DNA of 64,000 nt. It comes from Sphagnum compactum (taxonomy: Eukaryota; Bryophyta; Sphagnopsida; Sphagnales). The position numbers and the translations under genes are program-made. Shown piece by piece: positions 27,970 through 37,914 of the stretch. Below the pieces are notes generated by a model, which saw nothing but the letters and a program-made list of their open reading frames with translations, did not search any database and was not told the origin of the DNA. Where the stretch lies: positions 25,292,875-25,356,874 of the forward strand of contig OZ234495.1 in assembly GCA_965153455.1 (NCBI GenBank). Direction: 5' to 3'. Position 1 is the stretch's first letter. Each line of letters opens with the position of its first letter.

Positions 27970-29640
27970 CAAAAAATTGTTACTTACGTAAAAAATGAAG
28001 GTTTTAATTCACAAACTTGTGCAACTATTTTAAATTTAATTATGTCTTGCGATAATTTGGGTATGTTTAAGCAATTTAATGGATCATGTTTTGGGCATGC
28101 TTTATTGAAAATGTGTCAATATTTTACTATAGATGAAAAGGTTTTTCATGAGTTAAACTATGTTTCTATAAAGTTTATCTAATCCAATATTCAGAAAGGC
28201 ATTACATGGCTCAAAAATTTAAGCAAAGGGAAGCGAGTGTGGGATAAAACTCGTAATGAATCAGGCTTACAAAGCTAAACACATTAATGAAAACTAGGTA
28301 TTTGATTTTTACTTCATGTTTTTTTTATAAAATTTCAATTGCTTATGATTTGGCAAATATAAAAAAACTATTATTAATGTTAAAGGTGAATTTCTTTTTA
28401 GTTCTACATGATTTGGTATATTTGCAAAAGTTGAATGCATTTATAGATTTTTAAAATTTTCTTTTGATTTGGTATATTTGCAAAAGTTGAATGCATTTCT
28501 TGAATTTTTTAATTTGCTTTTGATTTGGTAGGTCAAGAAAGTTTTATGTTGATGAACTTTTGTTTATTTGCGCAAGGCATTGGCCAACTATATTCTAAGT
28601 AGATAGTTAAAATCATAGGATTGTTCAAAGAAAGGAATTGCTAAATTTTTTGTGGCAAATTTGTTATGTCACCAAAATTTCCCATCTCCTTGTCAAATTA
28701 AAAGTATTGAATGCATTTGTTGAGATTTTTTTGAGTTGTTTTTATCTAGTAAATGAAGATAGTTTAATGTTGGATTTTTTTTTGAATTGTTTATGATTTA
28801 GTAGATGAATAAAGTTTATTGTTGGAGGTGATTTGTTCAATTGCTTGTGATCTATTTGAAGTAGACATTGGATGCATTTGTTGAAATATTTTTAGTGAAT
28901 ATTTTTTGAGTTATGCATGATCTAGTATGTACATGGAGTTGAATCTAGAAGATGAACTTTTAAAATATTTGCATGATCTTATAGTTGCAAACAATTGAAA
29001 AACTTATGGTGCAAGTCATAGGTCCCAATGGACAAAACATAATAGGGTTGGTTTTTTGTTTTTATTTTTGACATATGTAAATTTACAAGCCACAATTCAT
29101 TGTTTCAGGATGCATTGGCATTTTTTTATTAACCATTGTTATATTGTAATGTTATTTACGGTGTTGTAGAATTGTGTGCCTTTTCTTTGAACTTAGGTTG
29201 TTTATGAAATTGTGATACAAATATTATCAATTATTGTATTTGGTTGTGTGTTGAATCAAAGCCAAAAAATTAGATCCTTGGAGATGCCTTGCAATTTATG
29301 ATCTTGATGTGTCATAAGAGTGATCTTGATAACTATGTTGTTTTTGATAGCTTGGAGGATTTACATGCTAATGAATCTGACTTGGTTTTGGAGGAATTCA
29401 TGATGCACGTGAAACACCAACTACTATGAATCTTTGCACCTTTCATATGAACAAAAAACAGGACATAACATCTTGGCCTTGATGTTGGATCCCAAATTCA
29501 ATAACATGTGGCTTTCCATTACTTATGTGGGTTGTGATGTAACCTTAGTTTTGGTGGCTACTTATGACAAGTGGTTGTTATACCTTAGATGGTGGAATGT
29601 TACAAGTCTAAGATGCTTATTATGTTTGATGAACCTATAA
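27970..29640 (+). mobile_element. Relic of a hAT-type transposase gene
   Basis: Two plus-strand segments match parts of a plant hAT-like transposase family. About 27.97-28.28 kb reads 'VTYVKNEGFNSQT', 'SCDNLGMFKQFNGSCFGHAL' and 'KMCQYFTIDEKV', then 'ITWLKNLSKGKRVWDKTRNE'. These correspond to family segments of the type AYVKDEG..., SCFGHA..., KACQYATND and ITWTKKSGKGRQEW. About 29.45-29.62 kb reads 'GHNILALMLDPKFNNMWL' and 'YVGCDVTLVLVATYD', the LALMLDPRFK block near the C-terminal dimerisation region. Stops, frame changes and about 1 kb of AT-rich filler lie between them. Terminal repeats were not found. The element is non-autonomous and dead. Confidence 0.8.
28409..28507. repeat. Short tandem duplication of about 66 bp
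   Basis: The word 'gatttggtatatttgcaaaa' plus 'gttgaatgcattt' occurs exactly at 28409-28441 and again at 28475-28507. A third, weaker start ('gatttggtaggtc') follows near 28522. It sits in the AT-rich filler of the hAT relic. Confidence 0.8.
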
Positions 29641-29759
29641 GGCAAGTTGCAATGGACAATGAAGATTTGTTTTCTTTCACCAACACTTTGAAATTTGTAC
29701 TATGGGAGCTTGATTAATTTTGTTGGTTTCATGTTGATGAAAAGAACCAAAAATTAACC

Positions 29760-29960
29760 CCTAGGGTGATGGCTCATTAGTATAGCCCCTTTTGGAACCC
29801 TAAGACTTGAGAAGTTCTAGGTTCAAACCCAATGGCATGCAAGTGAAATTCATGCCAACTATCTTCTAAAGGGATTGACTTGAGGTCTTCTTTGCCAACA
29901 ACTTGTCAATCGGGTCTACTATTGTGTGGCTAGAAGTTTCTTTTTAAAAAAACCATAAAT
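29760..29960 (+). mobile_element. Possible tRNA-derived SINE
   Basis: A box-A-like stretch ('gatggctcattagtatag', from 29768) is followed about 50 bp later by a canonical box-B-like 'ggttcaaaccc' (29820-29830). This is the internal RNA polymerase III promoter layout of tRNA-derived SINEs. The body runs to an A/T-rich end near 29945-29955. A full tRNA cloverleaf is not evident, so it is not called a tRNA gene. Target-site duplications were not identified. Confidence 0.45.
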
Positions 29961-31898
29961 TTGTTCTAATTTGGTGGTGCACAAAAAAACATAGATTTCC
30001 CACTATTCTTATTATAATTTGACACATTTTGGACATTCCCATTTATTAAATCAAGACCAGAAGGATTTTTCCCATTGTTGGAATATTCACAACTATTTGC
30101 ACATGTTCACTTCAAACAAATAACCTAAGCATAATGATATTTGTCAACAAAAATTGATTTGTTGATTCCCATATTGGGTGTAAAAATGCCATTGACTTCA
30201 CAAATCTATTTTTGTGAAAGAACTAGATGTAAAATTTGAAAATGGATGAGGTGAAATCTGAAAATTGTTGGAAGTTGTAAAAACCTTTAATCAATGATTT
30301 TGGGATGAACAAATTTACTCAAGTTTTGGGCTTTTTGTTGGAATGTACAAGTCCTTAATGCTTATAATCTATAGTTGTATGCGATGGTGATGGCAAACAT
30401 TAAAGAGTAGCAATCAGTTAAATGTGGCACTAAACTCGACACAATTATAATATAATACAATACAATGCCCAACAAGGGCCATGGGGAGTTATTCATGTTC
30501 CCAAGGAAAAGGGACATGTAAATTTCCCCAAAAAAACAACCATATCCTTAAGGAAAAAAAGGCGTAAATCGCCCTAGGGAACAATCATGTCCTAGAGGGA
30601 GAAAGGGGCTTAAGGTGCCCCAGGGAGCAACCATGTTCTTTGGGGAACAAATGTGTTTAAAATTTTGTGTGATTGTAATTTTTTCATATGAATTCTGATT
30701 GAAATTCTTTCAACTACAAAGTTTTAGTTCTCTTTGAAACATATCCAATGATAAATTACAAGACTACATAAAATCGAACTTGAGATGATTATGGTTGTAA
30801 AAATGTTCAAAACATATGTTTCCTTAGAGAACTTGGGCCTTTCTTTGAGAAAAATTTATTATTTCCCAAAGAAGTTACATTTCCCCCTAGAGAATTTGGA
30901 CCCTTCCCTAGGGATATTTCATTGCTCCCCAGGCAAGTTACTTTTTTCCTTGAAAAATATTTTTTTGCTTTTCATGAAAGTTGTTTTTTGAGGAACTTCA
31001 TTTACTCCCTGAGGGACTTCTTTTGTTCCTTGTGAAGTTCATTTTGCTTCAATGGAACTTACAATTTTTTTTAGGGCAACTTGTTTGGGATTGACACCTA
31101 GTCTTCTTTTCCCTTGGGAAGTTACATCCTAAAGACAACTAATTTGAAAAAAATAATGTTTTATGTATGTTTTTCATCCATATCATTTGTTGGCAAAAAA
31201 AAACTAGAAAAAAGATTGAACCTTGAACCTTTGGGTTGAAGGGAAGATTCTAACCACATCATTTTTATTTTTATTTTTGAAATTGTTATGTAAGAAAGAT
31301 GCTTACTTGTGAATGTTGATACGGTATTTTTGACATACAACATGGTTGTGAATGTTGATTATTTTCAATGTTTTAGAGTTAACAATTGAACTACAACATC
31401 TATGTTGAATTGTTGATTTAGTTTTTTTGAGGTTTAGAAATGAAAATCAATGGAAATATTTGTTACTTGATTACTTGTTATTAGTTGTTGCTAGCAAGGT
31501 CCTAGTGGAAAATGACAAATGCTTGATTGTTCGTTGCTACTTGCGTGGTCCTAGATGGAATAAAATTGATGCATGTTAGAAAAAAAAAATGACAAAATCA
31601 AATATTTGATTCTATGTTATTTCAAATTTTCATTGTTTTATTTCTTGTATAGTTACAATCGTTATTGCAATAAACCAAACGAAAATTCAGATCTTCAATT
31701 GTTATTTTGTATTGATGAAAAGCATATGTCATCCATGTTGTAAAAAAAATGGACACGCATTTTGTAATGAGCTTTCATTTGATGTCTTTGTCATTCAAAA
31801 CCATTCGGAGACTTGACAAAACAAATGGATGAAACTCAAGATGAGTGTTAGGTGGGTAAAAAAATTTTATCGTTGATGTACCCTTGGGTATGTAATAA
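29961..31898. other. AT-rich spacer, no gene recognised
   Basis: Short words such as 'cccyarggra', 'gggaacaa' and 'ttccc' recur between 30480 and 31140, suggesting an old simple repeat. ORFs are short and without family features. Confidence 0.4.
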
Positions 31899-32119
31899 GT
31901 CAAATATGTATCATATTCGGCTCATAATTTGCTTCCTATAACTTTTTTACTTTGTTTTTTTCCCCTCGGTTGGTAAGTAGTACAAACTTCCATTGTTTTA
32001 ACCATACCTAGTCAAATATGTATCATATCCGGTTCATAATTTGCTTCCTATAACTATTTTTTATTCATTTTCCTCGGTTGGTAAATAGCACAAAATTTCC
32101 ATTGTTTTAACTCTACCTA
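31899..32119. repeat. Tandem duplication of about 112 bp
   Basis: Unit 1 (31899-32010) and unit 2 (32011-32119) both run from 'gtcaaatatgtatcatat' through 'ataatttgcttcctataac', 'cctcggttggtaa' and 'ccattgttttaac' to 'taccta'. They differ by scattered substitutions and small indels. Confidence 0.9.
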
Positions 32120-32280
32120 ATCGATACATAATTGATGCTTACCCATGACCTTGGGGAGGGTTGGTGTTCTTTTAAGGTGGGTGAAAAGACGATATAATAG
32201 TCATGCCAAAATCATCTTACAACATACAAGTATTTTCCCATTTTGCAATGCATTTACAATGTGTTTGTTGCCTCGGCACA

Positions 32281-32393
32281 TAGGGAAGAGACTATACATT
32301 GATGTAGGATCCCGGGCCTAAAACATTGACTCAAACTTGACCCAATTTGTGTGACTTCTGAAGTACCTTGTGAAATTTTTTTAAAAAAATATT

Positions 32394-32433
<40 letters not shown>

Positions 32434-32550
32434 ATGGGCATGTTCCACAGAAGTGCATGCATCTGGATGAGAAATTCTGCGTCCACGGAAGTTTTTTAAT
32501 TTGAAGTTTGAATAAAAGGCAGAATTATTACTCATTGAGCTGCTGGTTTG
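32281..32550. repeat. Dispersed repeat, copy 2 (partner at 14677-14901)
   Basis: It starts 'tagggaagagac' and contains 'tgtaggat', 'ctcaaacttgacccaa', 'catgttccacagaagtgcat' and 'ggcagaattattac', ending 'gctgctgg'. Order and strand agree with copy 1. An AT microsatellite (about 32396-32428) splits this copy. Neither copy has coding capacity, so this looks like a non-autonomous element of unknown class. Confidence 0.75.
32396..32428. repeat. AT dinucleotide microsatellite
   Basis: A pure (AT)n tract inside the second dispersed-repeat copy. Similar short tracts occur at 32686-32700, 34637-34654, 34872-34886 and 63277-63302. Confidence 0.95.
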
Positions 32551-33314
32551 CTTTTTGTCAATTTTTATTTCTGTAATTATTTGAACAATATTCTTGTCAT
32601 ATATGTTTGGACCCATTTACCATATACTCATGATTGTATTACCATTTGTCATTATTATAATGAATGCGTTGAATATATACATACATATATATATATATAT
32701 GTGTGTATATTCTGTTGAAATGATTTTCATATCTGTTTTTATCAGATTTTTTTTTAAAAAAAAATTCATGTGTTCATGTTTGCAATGCCGAATTGCACAA
32801 ATCAATTGTCTTTCTCCACTTGTCAATATGAACTACCCTTTTGAACCGTACACTTAACCATTCACAACTATAGGGTAAAAAAAATACACGAGAAACAATC
32901 TATTGCCTTATGATTAAGGGCAAAATGTTCATTGTTTATCTTTACCCGTACTGAGATTGATAGTTGAATCATAAAACTTATATACCTTGAACCCTAACTC
33001 AGATACGAAAATTCTTTGCATTTCAATTTGCAAAACTAGAGAGAGAGAGAGTGTGTGTGTGTGTGCGTGCGCACACGAGCATGTGTGTGAATGAAACATG
33101 CTCCTTACCTTCCAGCATGATATCTAGAGATATGAACAAGCCATGATTTGGACAAGAGTGTTTTAGTTGTGTGCCATCTGCAAGCAGATCCAGTTGTTGG
33201 AATTGGAGTGAAGAAAACTGCTTCTTTTATATGTGCTCTGATTTTGGGTGTAATATAAAAATTCGCATTTTTCACTACTACCGTAGTTAGTACCTTGGCC
33301 ATTTCAACACATGT

Positions 33315-33348
33315 CCATCGAATAATTAATTAATTAATTAATTAATTT
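33315..33348. repeat. AATT tetranucleotide microsatellite
   Basis: Seven or so tandem 'taat/aatt' units are visible in AT-rich spacer. Confidence 0.9.
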
Positions 33349-33519
33349 TGAAAAATTCATTTCAACAAATAGAATATTCCTAAACATTCGCTATTATCAT
33401 CGTTCACAATATTTTTTTGATTTGGAAGAAATAATTTCTAAAAAAAATTTCAACGTTTCTGAAAATAATTTAATTAGTGTCGAATTGGCCAAGGTTAATT
33501 AGGGTATTCATTATTTGTC

Positions 33520-34140
33520 GGGGCAAGACACTGTTCTGTCTGGTGGTTAAAAGGATTCTACCAGGGGCCTGTCTGTTTTGAGTGCGTGGTAACGGGCATC
33601 CTCCATCATGGGTTGGGCCATAGTTGAACCAGCAACACCATGAAGGATGGATGAATGATAAGTGGTCAAGAAACAGTTTCATTGGGTTCCAGTTTCCCAA
33701 GCTAACCATGGTCATTAATTAGCTCAGTTGCCCTTTTTCACTACCTACTAACCACTCCAGTGGGTTGTTAATATTGTGGGTAGTGTAAAAAGCCCTTGCT
33801 TGCTTGTTTATAAACTATAGACCATCTATTTATCTAGTAGTCACCTATTTTTGTACCTACCTGCCTATAAATAGAACCTACTTCAGTACATAATGGGTTA
33901 CAGAGGTGAAACACCAGATGTTAACTCCGTTGAGGTTCATCCACAACCGAGTCATAACAGGCATCCGGTGGATGGATGGTGCGCTGGTTGGTGCTGGTTC
34001 ACTCTGCCCCCCCCCCCCCCCCCCCCTTCATTTGTTCATTCATAATTCATACACCTTATCACAAGTGGAACTACCTAACAGTTCCAAAAGTGGAACCAAC
34101 AGATGATGGGTCGACCAGCCATCTGTGCCACTTAAGGAAA
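33520..34140. repeat. Copies of a poly-C-containing dispersed repeat
   Basis: The stretch 33520-33600 ('ggcaagacactgttctgtct', 'ggattctaccaggggcctgt') matches 35980-36040. The stretch 34007-34140 has a run of 20 C followed by 'aaaagtggaacca', 'agatgatgggtcgaccagcc' and 'tgtgccac'. It matches 36070-36155, where a shorter C run is followed by 'aaaagtggaaccagcaccag' and 'gcctgtcccac'. ORFs across these stretches are not conserved between copies, so the family looks non-coding. Confidence 0.55.
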
Positions 34141-34169
34141 AAAAAGCTTTTAAAAATGTACCCAAATAC

Positions 34170-34309
34170 ACTAAAAAAAAAAATTCCATTTTTCGACTTG
34201 TCTTAGGTGACTAAAAGTGTTTTTTCGACTATTTTTGATCAAAAATAGTCACAAAAGACACTTTTAATTGCCTAAAACAAGTCGAAAAATGAAGTTTTTC
34301 TTCTAGTGA
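34170..34309. mobile_element. 140-bp CACTA-type MITE with 3-bp target duplication
   Basis: The left end is CACTAAAAA and the right end, read inward on the minus strand, is CACTAGAAG. The two arms pair almost end to end: both contain CATTTTTCGACTTGT, TTAGG, TAAAAGTGT and GACTATTTTTGATC around a central palindrome at about 34240. The flanks carry a 3-bp direct duplication, ATA (34167-34169 and 34310-34312). CACTA ends plus a 3-bp duplication are the mark of the CACTA/EnSpm superfamily. The transcript would form a long, nearly perfect hairpin. It codes for nothing. Confidence 0.85.
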
Positions 34310-34392
34310 TATAAGACACCAAAACTGGTTAAGTTTGAATGATTTTGCTTTCTTAATTGCCACCCACAATTTTCAATAACTAGAAATAAATT

Positions 34393-34546
34393 AATAGAAT
34401 TAATGAATAATAAATGACAATTCAATGTGATTTTAGTGAAATTATATTTAATAAATAATAAATCACAATTCAAGGTGATTTTAGTGAACTTTTTATTTAA
34501 TAAATTAATTTAAAAAATCACAATTCAATGTGATTTTAGTGAACTA
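34393..34546. repeat. Three-unit tandem repeat of about 62 bp
   Basis: The word 'cacaattcaatgtgatttta' plus 'gtga', or its close variants, occurs three times, with 'taataaat' stretches between. The AT-rich unit lies just downstream of the CACTA MITE. Confidence 0.85.
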
Positions 34547-35927
34547 GTTTTTTTGAGTATTTGGTTGACATCAGGCAAGAGAGAGTCAGTGGTAGCCTAC
34601 TCAATTTACTCGAGTTTTGCATCTTGAAACAAACTGTATATATATATATATATACAAACTGTAGCACATTGGCAGCTTCGAGGACACTAATTACATTATT
34701 TTCAAAAAAAATTTGAAATTTTCATAATTGTACTTTTTAAAGAAGAAATTTTTTTTGGTGATGGAAAATAGAGAAACCTTTAGAATATTTTTTAAAATAT
34801 TCCATTTTCAACAAGAAACCTTCAAATTAAAACAAGTATTCCACACTGATTTGATGAACTTACGACCATGGTATATATATATATATACATTACAGCACAT
34901 GTGTCACTCTGTGTGGGTGTCTGTCAAAAGGATCACAACAAAGTTTATCTTGTTTCTTGTGACAAATCTTTTTTTCCCCTAATTTAATAGTAATTGTTGT
35001 TGAGCTTTCCTTTGGAAGAATAGTATTGTTGGGTCAAGTTTTCGGTAATAATAATAATGGCCTCGGTTAGCTCATATTCATTCTTTGACTATCAACACCA
35101 CAACCCAGAAGGAAGCACACCAACAAACAAACCGAAAGACATTGTGGGGACATTGTCTATAGCGTGATTCATTTTTTGATTAGTTGTGGGGTTGCATCCT
35201 AAAATGAAAACGCTAATTTTTCTCTATCTTTGTGTGACGGGCCTCCATGATTGGCCAATTAACAACCGCAAGAAATTCACCTAGATACTCACAAAATAGA
35301 ATATTATGTTAGCATCTCCTCTTTGGTCTACCTATATAGGTTACAAGACAAGAGAATTTTGAGACCAAAAAGATACATGATGAAGTAAGTGTGGTGCTAT
35401 TGGGAACAGCTTGTGGAATACATGAGAATTTGGGGAACACACTCACACACACACACACTCAGAGAGAGCATCATCATCCTTTGGAACCTTTTTGGCAACA
35501 CCAAAACCCAAAAGAAAGAATCATCAGCAGGTAAAGAAAGGGTCATAAAAGGGTAAATGGAGCTTTGAACACAGATTCTCAAAAATTCAACTCGCACCTT
35601 AGCACTAGTTTCTCCTGCACCCACATCCTTTGACACCACCTCAGCTTTCACCGCACTACACCCCAGTCCTGACTCATGGCCACCACGGTTCCAAACAACA
35701 ATCCCCAAGAACTGGTCAAAGAACCTACCCTGATCCATCGATTCTTTTACCGGCTCTTTCACACGACCTGTTGCAGGTTCTTTGAAAATTTTCAAAGAAC
35801 CCAGAAACTGGAGGTTGTAACTTAATAACACCGGAGAACTGCTAACAACACTGGTTCTCATTATGGGTGTTGTTTTATGCACACAAAACCTATGGTTCTC
35901 ATGGTCTTCATAGGCATTTCATGTACC
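34547..35927. other. Spacer, no gene supported
   Basis: The stretch 35397-35882 has a 161-codon minus-strand open frame with no motif, and it borders the dispersed repeat. A CA/GA simple tract lies at 35441-35468. I do not call a gene here. Confidence 0.4.
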
Positions 35928-36310
35928 CTATGGAACAGGCTCAGTAGGAGCCTGTTCCACCTGGGAATCACTGAGCCCCGGCAACATGTCATTTTGTCTT
36001 GTGGTTCTGGATTCCACCAGGGCCTGTTCCAAAGCGTAATCAGTGCTTTGATTCACAGCACTACCATGTCCCCCCCCCCTGTTGGTTGGCAGGACAAGTG
36101 GAACTGGCAGCACCAAAAGTGGAACCAGCACCAGATGACGGCCTGTCCCACCTACTCAAAACGCACCTGAACATGACACTAAAACTGGTTACATACTATG
36201 GAACGAGCCCATAGGTCCTGTTCCACCTGGGGAAGTCATCATTCTGTCCTCATGGAGACAATGGGTTCTATCAGGTTTCTGTTCCAAACGGTAACTGAAG
36301 TCTGACCAAT
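35928..36310. repeat. Direct repeat pair within a dispersed repeat
   Basis: Two similar blocks of about 110 bp, 35928-36045 and 36195-36300, share 'tatggaac', 'cctgttccacctggg', 'tgtc.tg/ct', 'ggattccaccagggcctgtt' against 'gggttctatcaggtttctgt', and 'ccaaa.cgtaa'. The poly-C segment lies between them. This resembles a small terminal-repeat element or a nested tandem. No coding region was seen. Confidence 0.5.
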
Positions 36311-37914
36311 GGCCATTATCAGCCTGTAATTGGCACTCAGGAGAGATTCTGCCACTTTGTTAGCAACTTCAGTGCCTACTGGACCTCATGATGTTCTCTG
36401 TGACAGTTGAAAGCATGGTTGCCCCCTAACATCCTTAGGGTGAAGGGCATAACCTTGCCGTGTCACCACCACAGATAAGGAAAGGGTTTGTCTGAGACCC
36501 CTTCTCTTGCACAAAAAGAAATCATTCAAATTTTGAAACAGAATGGGCTTTGCAGGGACCTCGATTATAAAAGTACCTTAGAATTTTACCTATCATGTGC
36601 TTTGGAGCTGCTGGAAACCCACAGGCTGAGCAATAATTTCCAACCGTTCTAGAGCCAGGAAGGATGCCTTGTATATTCAACTGCAGAAACTTAAATTGAT
36701 CAAATTGAAAAAATTAGCAGTTTGAGCTAGAAGAAGATGCACTGATGCACCGAGTTTTGATCACCTAAACCATAAAGATGTGCCACTCTCTTGCATGCAC
36801 CTCTCTCACAGTGGGGACATCATTTTGTGCTAAATTTTGGGCATTAGCATAGTTGGTCAAAATCATGTGCATGCTTAAGTGCATGTTTAAAAACCTCAGA
36901 AATTTGGTGTGCTGCTATTAAACAATGGTACAAGCTACTCCCTAGCAATTCAACCTCTCAACCTCCAGACAGAGAGAAGAGCCCCCTCCCTATCAATTCT
37001 ATTCCTTCTTTTCACCTTCACATGCTATTGATACGATGGAGTTCAAAAAACAACCTGCTTCTGTTTTCCTACACCTCATACTGGCTGAGACTCCAGGACA
37101 TGTTCAGGAGCCAAAAAGCACATGAAATTTTTTTGCTATTTCAAGATGAGAGTTTGCCTTCAAATGATGTCATTTCATGATTCTCAGATAAGGTTATGAA
37201 AAACATTTGTTGTATTTCTGGTGATGGATTGTTTTTGAAGGAAGCACAAAATGGGCAACTTGAGAGTGGGAGCTTGCTTACAAAATTTCCAAGGTTGGCA
37301 CTGGTTTGGAAATCATGTCACTCTCGGTGTTTTGTCTTTGCTGTAGCAGCAGCTCAAAAGCCCTGCTTTTGAATAACAACCGATTGCTCCTAGTATTTGA
37401 TGTTTGGCAACACATAATATTGAAAGCTCCCTTCTGCAAAATGTCAATGATTTGGGTTTGGTTCAGAAGTTAGTCAGTAGCTTCACATTACTGTCATAAC
37501 TTTGTCCAAACAGAAAAAAAATTTGTGAAAGATAATGAACTATAAACAAAATGTTTTCTTTGGAAAGAAACAAAAATCAATCATTTACCAAAAACTTTTT
37601 TCTTAAACTTCTCTGGATAAACTGCCAATAGATAAACCATACACAGGTTTCTATACCACCAAGAGAGATATCAAAGAATTCCAAGTAGCTAATAAGGATT
37701 TTATTTTTATTTTTGTGTATTCCAAGAGACCAGATAGTAATAGATTGCTTCATTTGTGGAAAAAAAAAAACTGGGAGGGGAAAATTAGGAAAAAAGATCC
37801 AATGATACCTCATAATTTGATGTGCAGCATGGTTGTTCCTGCATCATCCTACTGCAGCTTTCAGAAGAAGAGCGTAAGTGCTTTCTTTTGTGTAGAAAAA
37901 GAGAGAGGGAAAGA
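36311..37914. other. Spacer, probably including the 3' UTR of the next gene
   Basis: No supported ORF. The part nearest 37914 should hold the 3' UTR of the coiled-coil gene on the minus strand. Confidence 0.4.

Noticed and set aside
29768-29840. tRNA gene
   Set aside because: Box A- and box B-like motifs are present, but no acceptor stem or full cloverleaf can be formed. A SINE reading fits better.
34188-34292. miRNA precursor hairpin
   Set aside because: The hairpin is nearly perfect along its whole length and is bounded by CACTA ends with a target duplication, so a MITE is the simpler explanation.
35397-35882. 161-codon minus-strand ORF
   Set aside because: It has no recognisable motif, borders a dispersed repeat, and has no exon partner or promoter-like context.
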